Origin: Eleginops maclovinus
Taxonomy: Eukaryota > Chordata > Actinopteri > Perciformes > Eleginopidae
Assembly (NCBI RefSeq): GCF_036324505.1
Contig: NC_086365.1
Span: 10,428,155 to 10,492,154 of the forward strand
Length of the DNA stretch: 64,000 nucleotides
Direction of reading: 5' to 3'
In this document: one piece after another, positions 1 through 48,603 of the stretch
Layout of the letters: every line of letters starts with the position of its first letter
Position numbering within the stretch: the first letter of the stretch is position 1
Program-made: the position numbers and the translations under genes
Notes under the pieces: model-generated
Database searches by the model: none
Told to the model about the DNA's origin: nothing
The model's input: only the letters and a program-made list of their open reading frames with translations

Positions 1-30187
<30,187 letters not shown>

Positions 30188-30372
30188 CCTTTAATCAGAT
30201 GACTGCAACTCTCAGCAAGCATGGCGGACCCAGCATTCAGGGGCCCAAGGTTGGGTGTTTGGTCTTAACTTTGTGTTAATTATTTGCTCATTTTTATAAT
30301 GTATTCGCAATATAAAAATCGAACCTGACATGCAGAAAATCAAATGGGGCTTCTGCGTATCATTGTTATTTA

Positions 30373-30438
30373 AATAAAATTATTCCTGTCTTTAATTTGT
30401 ATTATTTATGTCTTTATCGAACAAGGACCATAAATAAA
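30373..30438 (+). terminator. EFCAB6 polyadenylation signals
   Basis: AATAAA at 30373-30378 and again at 30433-30438, about 190 and 250 bp after the stop codon. The real cleavage site cannot be seen. Confidence 0.6.
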
Positions 30439-33400
30439 ATAATCTCAGAAAGAGAAGAGATGAGATTTTACAGATTTGAGTTCATAGCTAATTTTCATCT
30501 GCAATCATTTTCCTTAACTCCTTAGGAAACGTATGATATCGGATGTACGTCCAAAGGGAAGCTACAGTAGTGGAATGCTAGGAGCAAGCAAAGTTTTTCC
30601 ACATTTACCGTATTAAAGAAATATGTTGATGTATTTCATGTTTCTTCTGCAAGTCAACTTACAACAATCTGTACACTGACTATGATCCCCTGCATGCTTG
30701 TGGCCGTTTTCGGTATATTTCTAAAAAATGTAAAAGGTAGCTATCCTTCTGAGGAGGAAAATTGTGTCCCCATTCTTTATTCCACCTGTTGAACTCGTCA
30801 TTTGAGGGAATCAGAGGTGCAACAGACCCTGCAGAGGTTAACCAGAGAGGACAGTCTGGCTGCAGGTGGCTCTTTAAGACTGTTCTTTTTTAGAGGCATT
30901 TGGTCGGACTAATTTTAATTTAAAACGTTTGTTCAAATTACAGCAAATTCTGCCCCTGGGTTGGTTTATCTAGCCCTGACAACAAGACTTCACAATTGAA
31001 AAAATGACTGAAAAAGACGAACAAAAAAGACGAACAAGTAGAGATTGAGAGGATTTGAGAGTTATTTGACTATTTGTCACTTATTTGTCTCCAAAGCCAA
31101 TTAAATAAAGTGCTTTTGAAGTGATGCAGACGACGGTACTGGGTGCATCTTTTGTTCAGATGGTGAAATGTGAAGTGAGATGGATCGCAATAAGATGGGA
31201 GGGTGTCTGTCATTCATTTAAAAAAAACACAACCACAGCAGAGAGGAGAGAAAAATGTAGAGAGCTGGGAGTCATTATCTGAGGACGCTAGGAGAGGGAG
31301 GAGCAGATGGAATTGGAAAAGGGATGATCCGAACTGAGAAAAAGAGCTCAGCATTGTGGTAGAAAAATAAGAGGGAGGGAGGGAGCTGGAGAAAGACAAG
31401 AGTATATGAAAGGTAGTTGTATTAATGGCAAAGTAAAAACGACATCCACGAATAAATTACCCGGTCTCCCCTGGGATTACTAATGTAATTATTTGAACGA
31501 GGGTTCTCATTAGAATGTGCAGAGGTGTGGAATACCTGCGGAACAAAATGGGAGACAGAGACGGGTTTAGCTTCTGGAAATTAACTCGCTGCTCTGGGCT
31601 CTATAATTGATATGAGACACAGATACCTTTGATTGAAACAAAAGAAAGAACCAGGACAGGAAAAGTTTCCCTATATTTCTTTAGAACAAAAAAAATAAAA
31701 GAGGAAAGACAAAAGGGAAGAGCGACGAAGCAGGTAAGAAAACATGATCCAGCGGTCACAGATAAGGTTTTATTCAATCAGTGAATAATCTCTCAGAACC
31801 AGCAGAATCCTTATGGTTTTAAGAAAGAGAGGTACTTTACATTTTTAGAGTTGTCTCCAGGAGCAACATAGTACCGTTTTCCCACGGTTGGGTCATTTTC
31901 TTGTGTACATTATTAAAAAAGAAATCCCCAACAACCATGGCAATACACAACACCATATGAACACCTTTATTCCAAAATGCAACACATCCATTTAAAGAAA
32001 ACACTGGACGTTCGATCAGGTATAGTTGGAATATGGAAGATCCAGCTGCTAAACAGAAGGTACTAATGATGCTTTAAAAAGTATCACCACAAACCGCTTT
32101 AAAGTTTTAGCTGTCAATCATTCTGCCTGTGTAGGCGTCCCTTTTTGTGTGTAGGCGTCCCTTTTTTTCAAAGAGATATATCTCATTTTGGAACAAAACT
32201 ATTCATATGCAGATTGTCTGAGAAGCAGAAGTCATTAACTCCTTTAAGCATGCCTCAAGAAAGAAATTTAAGAAATAGTACAGCACTTTTTTTTTTTCTT
32301 GGAAAAAACAGGAAACACATAACAAGGCTACTGAAGCAGAAGAGCATCAAAGTGAGACATCTAAATGAGGACTGGAAGTGGAAGTGGGACCAAACAGAAA
32401 GCTTTTCATGAAACTGAGATGAAAGCTCCTCCCATCTTTTGGTTTTCAACTGTTCCCTTTATTCCCTTTTTGAGAGATTTTCCTTCGTAGACATTAATTA
32501 AGGTTGTGTTTTAAATGAGCACTTCTTCTCCTTGTACACTCACACAAACACACATACAGTACCCAATGTTGTGCTTGTACACAATCCCACTGGCAACATT
32601 CAGTAAGTATTAATGCATATCATTTTTAAAGGCTCCCAACTTCATGCCTCAAATCGTAGATCCTAATGATATTTTCTGCCAGCATTCAACAAACAGAAAC
32701 TTGTTTTTCTGATTCACCAAAACCAATTAGTGACCAAGAGGAAATAAGCGAGAAAATGGTGCAACTGTTTGTTTCTTACTAACTATTGAAGTGTTGAGCG
32801 GAGATAGTTTTTTGTTCCAACCATCGATAATTCCATAAACACTTTTCTAGAGGACTATTAATGTGAAGAATCTGCAGATTTGAAGCTTAACAGCAATAAC
32901 AAAAAGTAGTGACACTATCAAGATTAGTGATCTTGTTAAAGCACTGTTTGTGTTTTATTAGAATAATTAAAAGAAGCAAATGGCATAACAGTTTTTAAAA
33001 ACTATTATATGTATTTCACTTTTTGTTTTAGCATTTATTAACTAACGGTCCCTTTGTGTTAGTGCTATAGCAACAGACAGAATTTGACTGAAGCGTTTAT
33101 TTTTGATGAAATAAAAAAACTTATTGGCCCATTTTTCTTTTTTTGCCTCAAATGTGCAATATTAGTCATCCCATTAAAAAAATCTGCAGAAATGTCCTCA
33201 ATTTTAAAATAAAACACGTGAACAAGCGCACGCACCTACCCCGTTATCCACACAAATTGGTTCTGAGAAAATCTGCTCTTTCCTCGTTTGCCTATTTGGA
33301 ATCATTCAGACATCAGCTGGCACAATGAATACTGATGTGCTGAGGAGCGAGAGTGACTGCGGGAGTGAACTGCAGCTCCAGGGAGCGTTCATACATAATG

Positions 33401-34759
33401 TCGGAGAACAAGAAGATCAAAGTATGACATGGTCTTGTTATGCTAAGCACATACAGACTCTTACTGAGAACGACCTTATTCAGAAATAAGAGACATGGAG
33501 GAAAAAAGAAAAGAAAAGCTTCTTTAAAAAACAGAAAAGAAAACACAGACAAACTTTTAAGAGACATGAAAGAGTTGTTAATCACCAAATGGGGCCGAGC
33601 AGCTTTACAGAGAAGAAAATACCATAAGAAGAATTAACATTACTAAGAAACTGACAAAAGGAAATGCAACAACCACAAATATTAACAAGTGTTTTTAAAG
33701 TATAGCAACAACCTGGAAATCTTTTAGAAAATCTTCAAGTTTTTTTCTTCTTTACACTGACAGAGAACATTTACATTGACCAGTTACAGTACATGTAGTT
33801 ACAGCTTTATTCCTCTTGAAAAAGGATACAAAGTTTTATCTCTCCCAACACAAGGGAGGGTCACCACTACGGCTCAGAATGACTGTCTGTAAGCATTTAG
33901 CACGTAGCGTTAGCATTTAGCTTGTAGCCTCTGCGTTGTATGTGGCTCAGTCGCCGCTGAAAAGTTGTGGTAGTCATTCAAAACAGAAACGATTGACAGG
34001 AATACAAATTAAAATAAGAGTTGAAAAAGGTGAAAGGGCAGCTACATGGAGAGAAAAAAAATGGGGGGGGAAGGAAGTGCTGCGTGTGGTTTCCTCTGCG
34101 TCCTCCTCTCGGCTGGTTAAGAGGCTAATGAGGGCTGTAATGAGGCTCAGGGGAGCCGTGTCAACATGTCTGACTCCCCAACTCTCACACAGCCCTTAGC
34201 AGAGACCTCTTGCTGCCCTCACAGTCACTTTGATCTCACATACACACACATTGGCAAAAAAAATCACACTCCATCGTGCTCCGGGCGCGAGGAGAGGAAA
34301 GACACAGGAGGAAGAAAGAGAAATAAGGAAATGTATTTTTAAAGTGATAAGGGAGAAAAGTTCTGGTAAAATCCCCCAGAGTCATGGCTTAACCAAAAGT
34401 CTCATGTAGACAAAGTGTTGGGTCATTTCCCGCTCATCAACATCGTCTCTCTGAGAGCCACTTCAGATTGTCAGTGCATTAAAAGAGGACAGAGAAATGT
34501 CCATTTGTCCGCATATAAAAGCATCTCTTTGCTTGTCCATTTGCTTTTGAAGCAATGTTGAGATGAAAAAATGATAGCACATAAAATAATATTTATACCG
34601 TGAGGAAAGGACCCTCGTTTAGTCTGTTCCACCTCTCGGGTTGTACCGTTTGTGCCGAGTATTTACACAGTCGATCCGCTCTACCCACCGTCCTCACCTA
34701 CCTTTCTTGGCTCCCTTTTCCTCACTGCCGGCAGGTGTTTTGGGGGGAGCTTCCTCTAG
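30439..34759. other. EFCAB6-MPPED1 convergent intergenic region
   Basis: No protein gene is supported. It probably includes the MPPED1 3' UTR (minus strand), purine-rich tracts at 31240-31400, and a 20-bp tandem duplication of GTGTAGGCGTCCCTTTTT near 32131-32168. Confidence 0.6.
33806..33811 (-). terminator. Candidate MPPED1 polyadenylation signal
   Basis: TTTATT on the + strand (AATAAA on the minus strand), about 950 bp beyond the MPPED1 stop. Another candidate lies near 31964. The choice is a guess. Confidence 0.3.
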
Positions 34760-41014
<6,255 letters not shown>

Positions 41015-44000
41015 CTACAGACGAACACATGAGAATATAAATGGTTAGTTCATTCACCGTCAGTACAGACAGCTAAACGGAAGAGCTCACATATGTTAAA
41101 GCAGCCACAGTTGGAACACACAACCAAACAGCAAACAAAGTAAACAACCTACACCACTTGTTTAACTACAGTGCTGTGTTGAGTAGTCCCATACTGTACT
41201 TCAATACTCTGCAGAGTTCTTGGACAATATCTAACTACTTTAAACATTACATTACTACTATGCTATTTTGCTCTGTACACTATCTCTCAGTGCCTGAAGA
41301 ACTGACAGTTTTGCGTTTCTTAATAAGGCTTTATTGTGATATTTCAATGGTGACTTCCTGAAGTTGCTGCCTGGGGTGGTATATAATGAAAAACACAAGG
41401 AAGACAAGACAGAGAGTAAAGATCATAAATCCAGTGCGACTTCTCGCTCTTTTTTTTAGCCACCCTACACATACATCTTCTTCCTTTTAGTGTGTTAACT
41501 TGTGGTTTGACCTTGAAGGTGAGAAGCTTCCAGGGGGTCTTTTGAAGAGTAGTCATGTACCGAAGGACGAGGGAAAGAATCAAACAGATCCCTACAAGGG
41601 GGGCCGGGTGAGCTGAAAGCGACATTAAACATCTCCTTGATCACAGTCAGCCCTTGAACGCTCCACGACAGGAAGACGAGAGAAGAATCACGGAAAAATG
41701 AGAAAAGAAGAGAAGAAAAGGATCCTTGATGGCTGGGGCTTGTGTCCCTTTACTTTGATAACGGACGCCTCGCATCGTGAGTGACGGAGAAGAAATTAAC
41801 ATGTCACTTACAATCTGTACTCCGATCCATCTTCCTTTCCAACACGCTGCACGTGCGTGTGTGCAACGACGACGTCCGCCGCCACTGCCGCGCAACCAAG
41901 TTTAAATTGCCGAGTGCAGTCACTCGAAACGCCAACTTTATCACTTTGGCCGCTGCTCCATGCATCTGTGCTCAGTGGAACATCAGATGAGGATTTTTAG
42001 AATAATTTCCGGAGTGAGTGTCTGTGTGTCTGACATGCTTGGGGACTGTTTTCGGAAAGACAGGTTTGAAGATAGAGAAAAAACACCTTTCACACACTTA
42101 GACACACTGTCCCTTCTCTAAAAGCTAAAAATGGGGACTCCAGGTCACCTGCGAAAGGAGGGTGGTCAAGCATATTTGGCAGTAGTGCATCATGGGAAAT
42201 CACAGCCTCTTTCAGCACTGTATGAGATTAAAATCCTCCCACTTCCTGAACATCAGAGACTAAACATCTCTGACGAATGATCTGATGCTGCCCATGAACA
42301 AAATCTCAATAATTTACACCGGGAATATTAAAACATTTAGACTGGCCATATTAATAGGGTTTGTGGAATGTAATATTCATGTCAGTCTTCACATGGACAT
42401 CTCAATTAAAATGAAATGAGCTCGGCAATGCGGTTGATGCTCCCGATTCTCTCCGTGTGAATGTTGGAGAGCAAATGAGGAGAGAATAAGATGGTAAGTT
42501 TTCCTCAAATAACGACCAACGGACAGTGGTTCATTTATATGTAATTGTTTATATGCTTAGCTGATTTCCTAAGATCATTCAATCACACAGTCCACAGTGG
42601 CCTTCACTTAAAGGTACCATGTGGAGTCAAGAGCACTAATGTGCCAGCAAAGGCCGAGAAGAAGAAGACTTTGCCAGCTTGCCAGTCAAGTAAGCAAGTT
42701 GTAAATGTTTTATGAGGAATTATAGGCATTTATCATGTTTGTTATCCCCTAAAGCCACAGATATTATTTGAGAGTGATACTAAATACACCTGGGAGCTTA
42801 AACATAAGAAACATCTTGAAGCTTAACAAAACTCCAGCACAAACTGAATCCTTCAAAATGATCATACAGTATCAACAGTTTTCTAGAAATGACAGAAAAA
42901 CTACAACAACCTCACGCCTTGTTTCAAGGTCTAAACAAGGCAATTGCAAGCTACTGCAATTCATCAGCAGAGACTGTTTTATTTTATAAGTGTTGCATTC
43001 AATAATCCTGCATTTATGAAGTGCTTATAAAGTCTTTCAACCTCTCAAAGCGCATTTTTTAAAATCCTTTTCAATATTAACAAACACACAAATTCAAACA
43101 CTAATGGTCATGCCTTCAGGACAAATGTGTGTTCCATTATGTTGCCCGAGGACACTTCAACATGCAGACTTGAGGAGCCACAGATCGAAAGATTTGACTC
43201 CTTCTTCCTAAGCCACAACCGTCCCATGATGCACCAGCATTCTATTTCTGTGTGTCTGCAGTACAAATGTCATAATGCACTGAAATTGGATGGTTGGGAA
43301 TTACTCTAAAAGTAGATTGGTATGCTTCAGAGAATGGTTTGCTAACATTTTAAGGATAAGCTGTTATCATTAATGGGATAAAACAGTTGTAGTCCTTTAA
43401 TGCCCGCTCAAACATTGTGTGATTGATCAATGTTGCTTTTGAGTTCCTGTCAAAACTTGTGAGGATATACTTTCAAATTAGAAACTTTCTTTTTAATCTT
43501 TTAAGAAGCTGTGTTTCTAATTTTGGACAGAAAAAACCTCAAGTTTGTCATCCTGTATACCTAAAACAATGAGATCCAGTCTATCATTTTGTCAGCCGAG
43601 GATTACAGTACCCTCTTTAAAGTACTGCAGCGTCTTTAATTTTGTGACATCAATCATTCAGTCAGAGAAGGCGTCACTCTTTGTCAAATGGTTTGTATCT
43701 CATTTTGCAGCAAGCCTCTCCGGTGTGCCAGAAAAACGTGCCAGTGCCGACTGTAGGCGTCTCCATCACAGTTGCTAAAAAGAGATTATCCCTCGCACAG
43801 AACTGACCGTAGCTTCTCTCAGTAAGAGACCCACTCTGTGTTTGTCGAGCAAACCCCAAATGTAATTCCACGGATAATATCCCTGCTTCAGTATTCCGAT
43901 TTGTTATCAGGTAAGGGATTACAATGGTGCGAGTGATTTGTGTTAACACATTAAGAGGAGGAGACGCGTGTGAAGCATATTAAAGATTCTGTTAATGTGC

Positions 44001-44939
44001 TGGGCTGGTATTTGTTATGGGTTTAAAAAAAAAAAGAAGGAGAAAACAGATGTTTGTGTTAGAGCGCTCCATCCCCCGGCACATCTTCAGGCAACACACG
44101 GGGAGAAAAACAACAGCGTTCAAACCATTTCTACTTTCATTTCACACACCCACACACACATATCCTCAGAGTAACTGGCTTCACCTCTTTTTTAAGGACA
44201 AGAGGAAAAGTCAAACTTCACTCTCTAAAATGCATTTAAAGATTTAACACAAACAGCGATGCAGAGCTCATCGCTTAAGTTTCTGAGCTTGCATGTACCA
44301 CTGAGTGTGTGTGTGTCTCACTAACGGAGGCCCACTGATATCACTGGAGTAAGTCCATGAATCATTGAACGCCTCTGCCAAGGGCTGCCAGGCACCCATG
44401 CTTGCTTCTTTTTCTCCCTTTTCCCCCTCATTCTCTCTCTCTTTTCATCTCTACCCCTCATCACGTCTCTCCCTCCATTTCCCTTCTCCTCCTACTCCCT
44501 TGTCTGTCTCCTCTTGACACATTACTCCACGTCTCTCTTACTTCCTCTCAGTTTTCCCCCCTTACTTTCCTAGTTAGGGGGAAATGACCTGCTGCCAGGA
44601 GAGCAGGCTCTCCGAGAGGCTGCTTTGTATGTGTAGAGGGGGAATCTTTAAAAATGACATGAATTGCAAGTTATTCTGAAGTTCAGCAGGGAAGGAAAAC
44701 GCAGCGTTTAGAAGGGAAGGACTGAGTATCAATAGTACTTTTTGAAAACTAGTACTTGTTCTATAATCTGGCATTGTTTATTCTTTTATCACATATAACC
44801 TGAGTTAAACCTGCATTATGTCATGTTTGGGCTTCACAAAAAGCTGTGAACACAACATGGACTCGTTGTTACCGGTTGATATGGCATGCAGGCAAACCGC
44901 TGTTTAGGTCTATTCAATAACTCACTCTCTTAAATTAAC

Positions 44940-44943
<4 letters not shown>

Positions 44944-44990
<47 letters not shown>

Positions 44991-45032
44991 GTGCGTGTGT
45001 GTGTGCGTGCGTGCGTGCGTGTGTGTGTGTGT
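44944..45032. repeat. (GT)n microsatellite with GC interruptions
   Basis: About 44 GT units, interrupted by GCGT near 44986-45020. Confidence 0.97.
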
Positions 45033-45229
45033 GCTGTTTCTTGCTGGAAAGAGAGTGGTGAAGCCTTTTAAGACATGAGCCACTTTCAAGTTGCAGGACG
45101 GTTCTAAAACTATCTGCTGGGATAAAGCGGAAGTTACAACTCTCTGTGGATCTGTCAACATGAGTGACTCATGAGCGAAGTTAGAATTTGTTTATTTAGG
45201 ACTTGACTCGACTACCAGAATAGCTTGGT

Positions 45230-45710
45230 TTACCAAACAAAATCACCAACAAACTGCAATAGGTCCAGAACTCCGCCGCCCGCCTGCAAACCTCCACCCG
45301 CCGCCGAGACCACATCACTCCGGTCCTCACAACCTCCCTTGGCTCCCAGTCAAACACAGAATAGACTTCAAAATATTAGTCACCACCTTCAAAGCTCCCA
45401 ACAACCTGGCCCCTCCGTCTCTCTCTGACCTCGTCCACAGTCACATCCCCACTCAATGCAAACACCCTGAAGACGACCAGGACTAAGCTCCTGACCTGGG
45501 GTGACAGGGCCTTCTCTGCTCCACCCTATCATCCTTCCAACAATCCCTCAAAACACACCTGTTTAGACTTGCCTTTCCCTGTTAAACCCCCACCCCCCAT
45601 GTCATAACTCCGCGAATCTGAATTGTTTTTCTAGAACGACATAAATGGGACTTTTGTAAAGCGTCTTTGAGTCTTGAAAAGTGCTATATAAATTAAATGT
45701 ATTTCACACA
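45230..45710 (+). mobile_element. L2-like LINE 3' fragment (decayed reverse-transcriptase end plus 3' UTR)
   Basis: Frame-hopping translation shows QNSAARLQTSTRRRDHITPV, then RIDFKILVTTFKAPNNLAP and KTHLFRLAF, the C-terminal signature of teleost L2-type LINEs. The 3' end AAGCGTCTTTGAGT then AAGTGCTATATAAAT is typical of these tails. At least two frame breaks; inactive. Confidence 0.8.
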
Positions 45711-48115
45711 CTAATAAAGGAGATAGAGGAGGAGGTGAAGAAGCACAGTGGTTCTTGAGTAAGAAAAAAAGGAACTCAAAATTAAGCAGGATTACTGTAA
45801 AGAGGTCCGTCTTAATGTGTAACACGGCCCGCAGGCGAATCATTAAATGATCTGACGCAGTGAAAACACCCACCCTCGATCACCTCTGTGGGATTTAATT
45901 AACTACTCATGACTTAATGACCCTAATAACAGCCTGGGAGGCAGTTTGGGGGAGTGGAGCGTGGCGATCTGCATACACACACATATGTGATGTCAATTCT
46001 GTGTTTGACGTTCAATGCACAAGTACAGATGCTCATTTGTGAATGCACTCAGGCCTATTCAGCTTAATTTTTGCCCCACGGCTTTATATCTTAACTTCTT
46101 CTCCCTGACATCTATCTCCTTATATGGTCAGACCTCATTGCACCTCCTCATCAGTAAACCTCATTGGGGAAATGTTTCCAAATTCAACATAGGAGATACA
46201 GCCTGCAAGATACGTTTGTTTTTCACCTAATCACTATGTATGCTTACTTAAAGGGTCAGCTTTCTCAGCAGAATCCATTTTGCTGCTCAGATTTTTTCCA
46301 AATTTGTATTCTTTTTTTAACTTACCATGTACAACGCTAGAAGGGAGAGAAAGTTACATGGGAAAAATAGCTAATTCTTAGGGGAATGACAGGCAGCAAA
46401 CGATCCAGGCTCTGGGTATTTGGGCCCTGACTACTCAGCTAGTGGGTCGCCAAAACTGCTCATATTATTTAAGATTTACTTTGTGTTAGATTTTATTATC
46501 CTCTTTGAATAGCCTACCACATAAACTTCAGTGGAGTACACCACAACGCTGCTTTTGTTCAAAATACAACATTGTTATAAAGATATAAAATGATAAAGCA
46601 AGTTCGAAAAAGCGTTCCCCAAAAGTTTGTGTTCAAACTGAGCCACAGGTGATGATAAGTTGCATTGTAAAGCAAAGCTACTTGACATTGAATTCAACAA
46701 TAGAAGTTTCTAAAAAGTGTTTACTTGACTGTCTATATATGCTAAGACCATGAAGAACATCAGCACCAGATCCATTGTTTCCTCAAAAGCACTCCTCTGA
46801 TCTGACGACAGAGAAGACAATTCAAATCAAGTTCAGGACTCAAAACAGAAGACAAAAAAAGTTCCTCTTTTCAGCTTAAGATTTAGAACAATGGTGGTTT
46901 TCAAACAACAAAGGTGTTACATTTCGGGAAATTGAACAGTTATCACTTAATAAACACAGTGTGCTTGTGGACACAAACCGGCTTGTGTGCGTACAGGCTA
47001 AATTTGCATGTGTGTTTCCGCGCTCACATAGCCCGTGGTGGTACATGGCAAGCATGAGAGAGTTTGACTCGGTCGGCCCACTCAGCACAGCGGGGCGTCG
47101 CGTTAGAGAGACGCAGAGAGGGAACAAGTTGTTTTGCAAAGAGACTGTTATTCAATTTAATCATTAACTTGACTGAAAATCACGAAAGACGCATGCCATT
47201 TGATTCCCCAAATCCAGACTTTGATGTTTAATTGTGGGGCAGCACTCATGAGAGCCAGGCCGCAATAGTGGGCTGATGAACGCAGCAGGAATACATAGAG
47301 CGGGCGATAGACATAGACACTGAATGAAAGGAGGGGAGGGAGAGAGAGAGGAAGAAGGAGGGTAGAGGAGGCAAAAGACACATTTAACATGTTATAAGAC
47401 AAGATTGAGGGAATAATTGGACCAGGTATGGGTTAAAGGTAAAAAGATGGAGATGAATAATGAAGACAGAGGGAGGGAGGGGGGAAAGAAGGAAGTGAGT
47501 AAGGAAGGGATGAAGAGAGAGCTGGAAGGCAGAGTATATCTGACAGACAATAAGGCGGATTAAAGATGTGACAGAGACTCGCCTGCAGCACCCATCTCCC
47601 TATCACTGTGTGTGTTTGTGTTGTCCTAACTCCACTTCATCCATCCCTAACTCACAACTTATATTACTTTTTTCTTCAGACATAACATCCTTGGTCTTCT
47701 CAAAAATGATTTTCACACAAAATGGGGGTCCATTACATTCAGACAGGACATAGAGTATGTTATCCCAAAATGACATAATAGATCAAATACATGAAACAGC
47801 TAAAGAAGTAAATGCAATCAAATCCAAAAATATGAACTATCAGCAGATCCTGCACACATTACATAGTAACTTTGACAAAGATGACTAAAGGGGACTTAAC
47901 AAGTCAGGAGTCAGATGAGGTGTGAATGAAGGGGGGGAGTAGGGAGAGAGCAGGTTGTGTTGGACTTGAAGTGAACTGCTCCTTTAATCTGACCTTCCTG
48001 TGGCCTTGGTTCCACCTGTGTGGTGGTGACTGTGTCTTCACCCCCACATCTCTCTGCAGAGAGGCAGATTGGAGACATGTTGGCCCTCAGCATGACTTAT
48101 GTAACTCACTCTAGG

Positions 48116-48262
<147 letters not shown>

Positions 48263-48311
48263 ATCCTGTGAGATATATTAGGTATTATGTGATTTTGTTA
48301 AAGTAATTACG

Positions 48312-48313
<2 letters not shown>

Positions 48314-48384
<71 letters not shown>
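48314..48384. repeat. (GT)n microsatellite, about 35 copies
   Basis: A pure GT run, reverse-complementary to its two flanking CA arrays. Confidence 0.98.
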
Positions 48385-48387
<3 letters not shown>

Positions 48388-48510
48388 TGCAGGTAAGCGG
48401 TGAGTTCAGCAGGGGCTACAGCTGAAAGTAGACAGGAAGGAAAAGAAGATTGCCAGATATCCGATCTACACACAGTTTTACGTGTTATATTATACAGTCT
48501 TCTGTCCACT

Positions 48511-48511
<1 letters not shown>

Positions 48512-48599
<88 letters not shown>
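48512..48599. repeat. (CA)n microsatellite, 44 copies
   Basis: A pure CA run, the third of the cluster. Confidence 0.98.
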
Positions 48600-48603
<4 letters not shown>

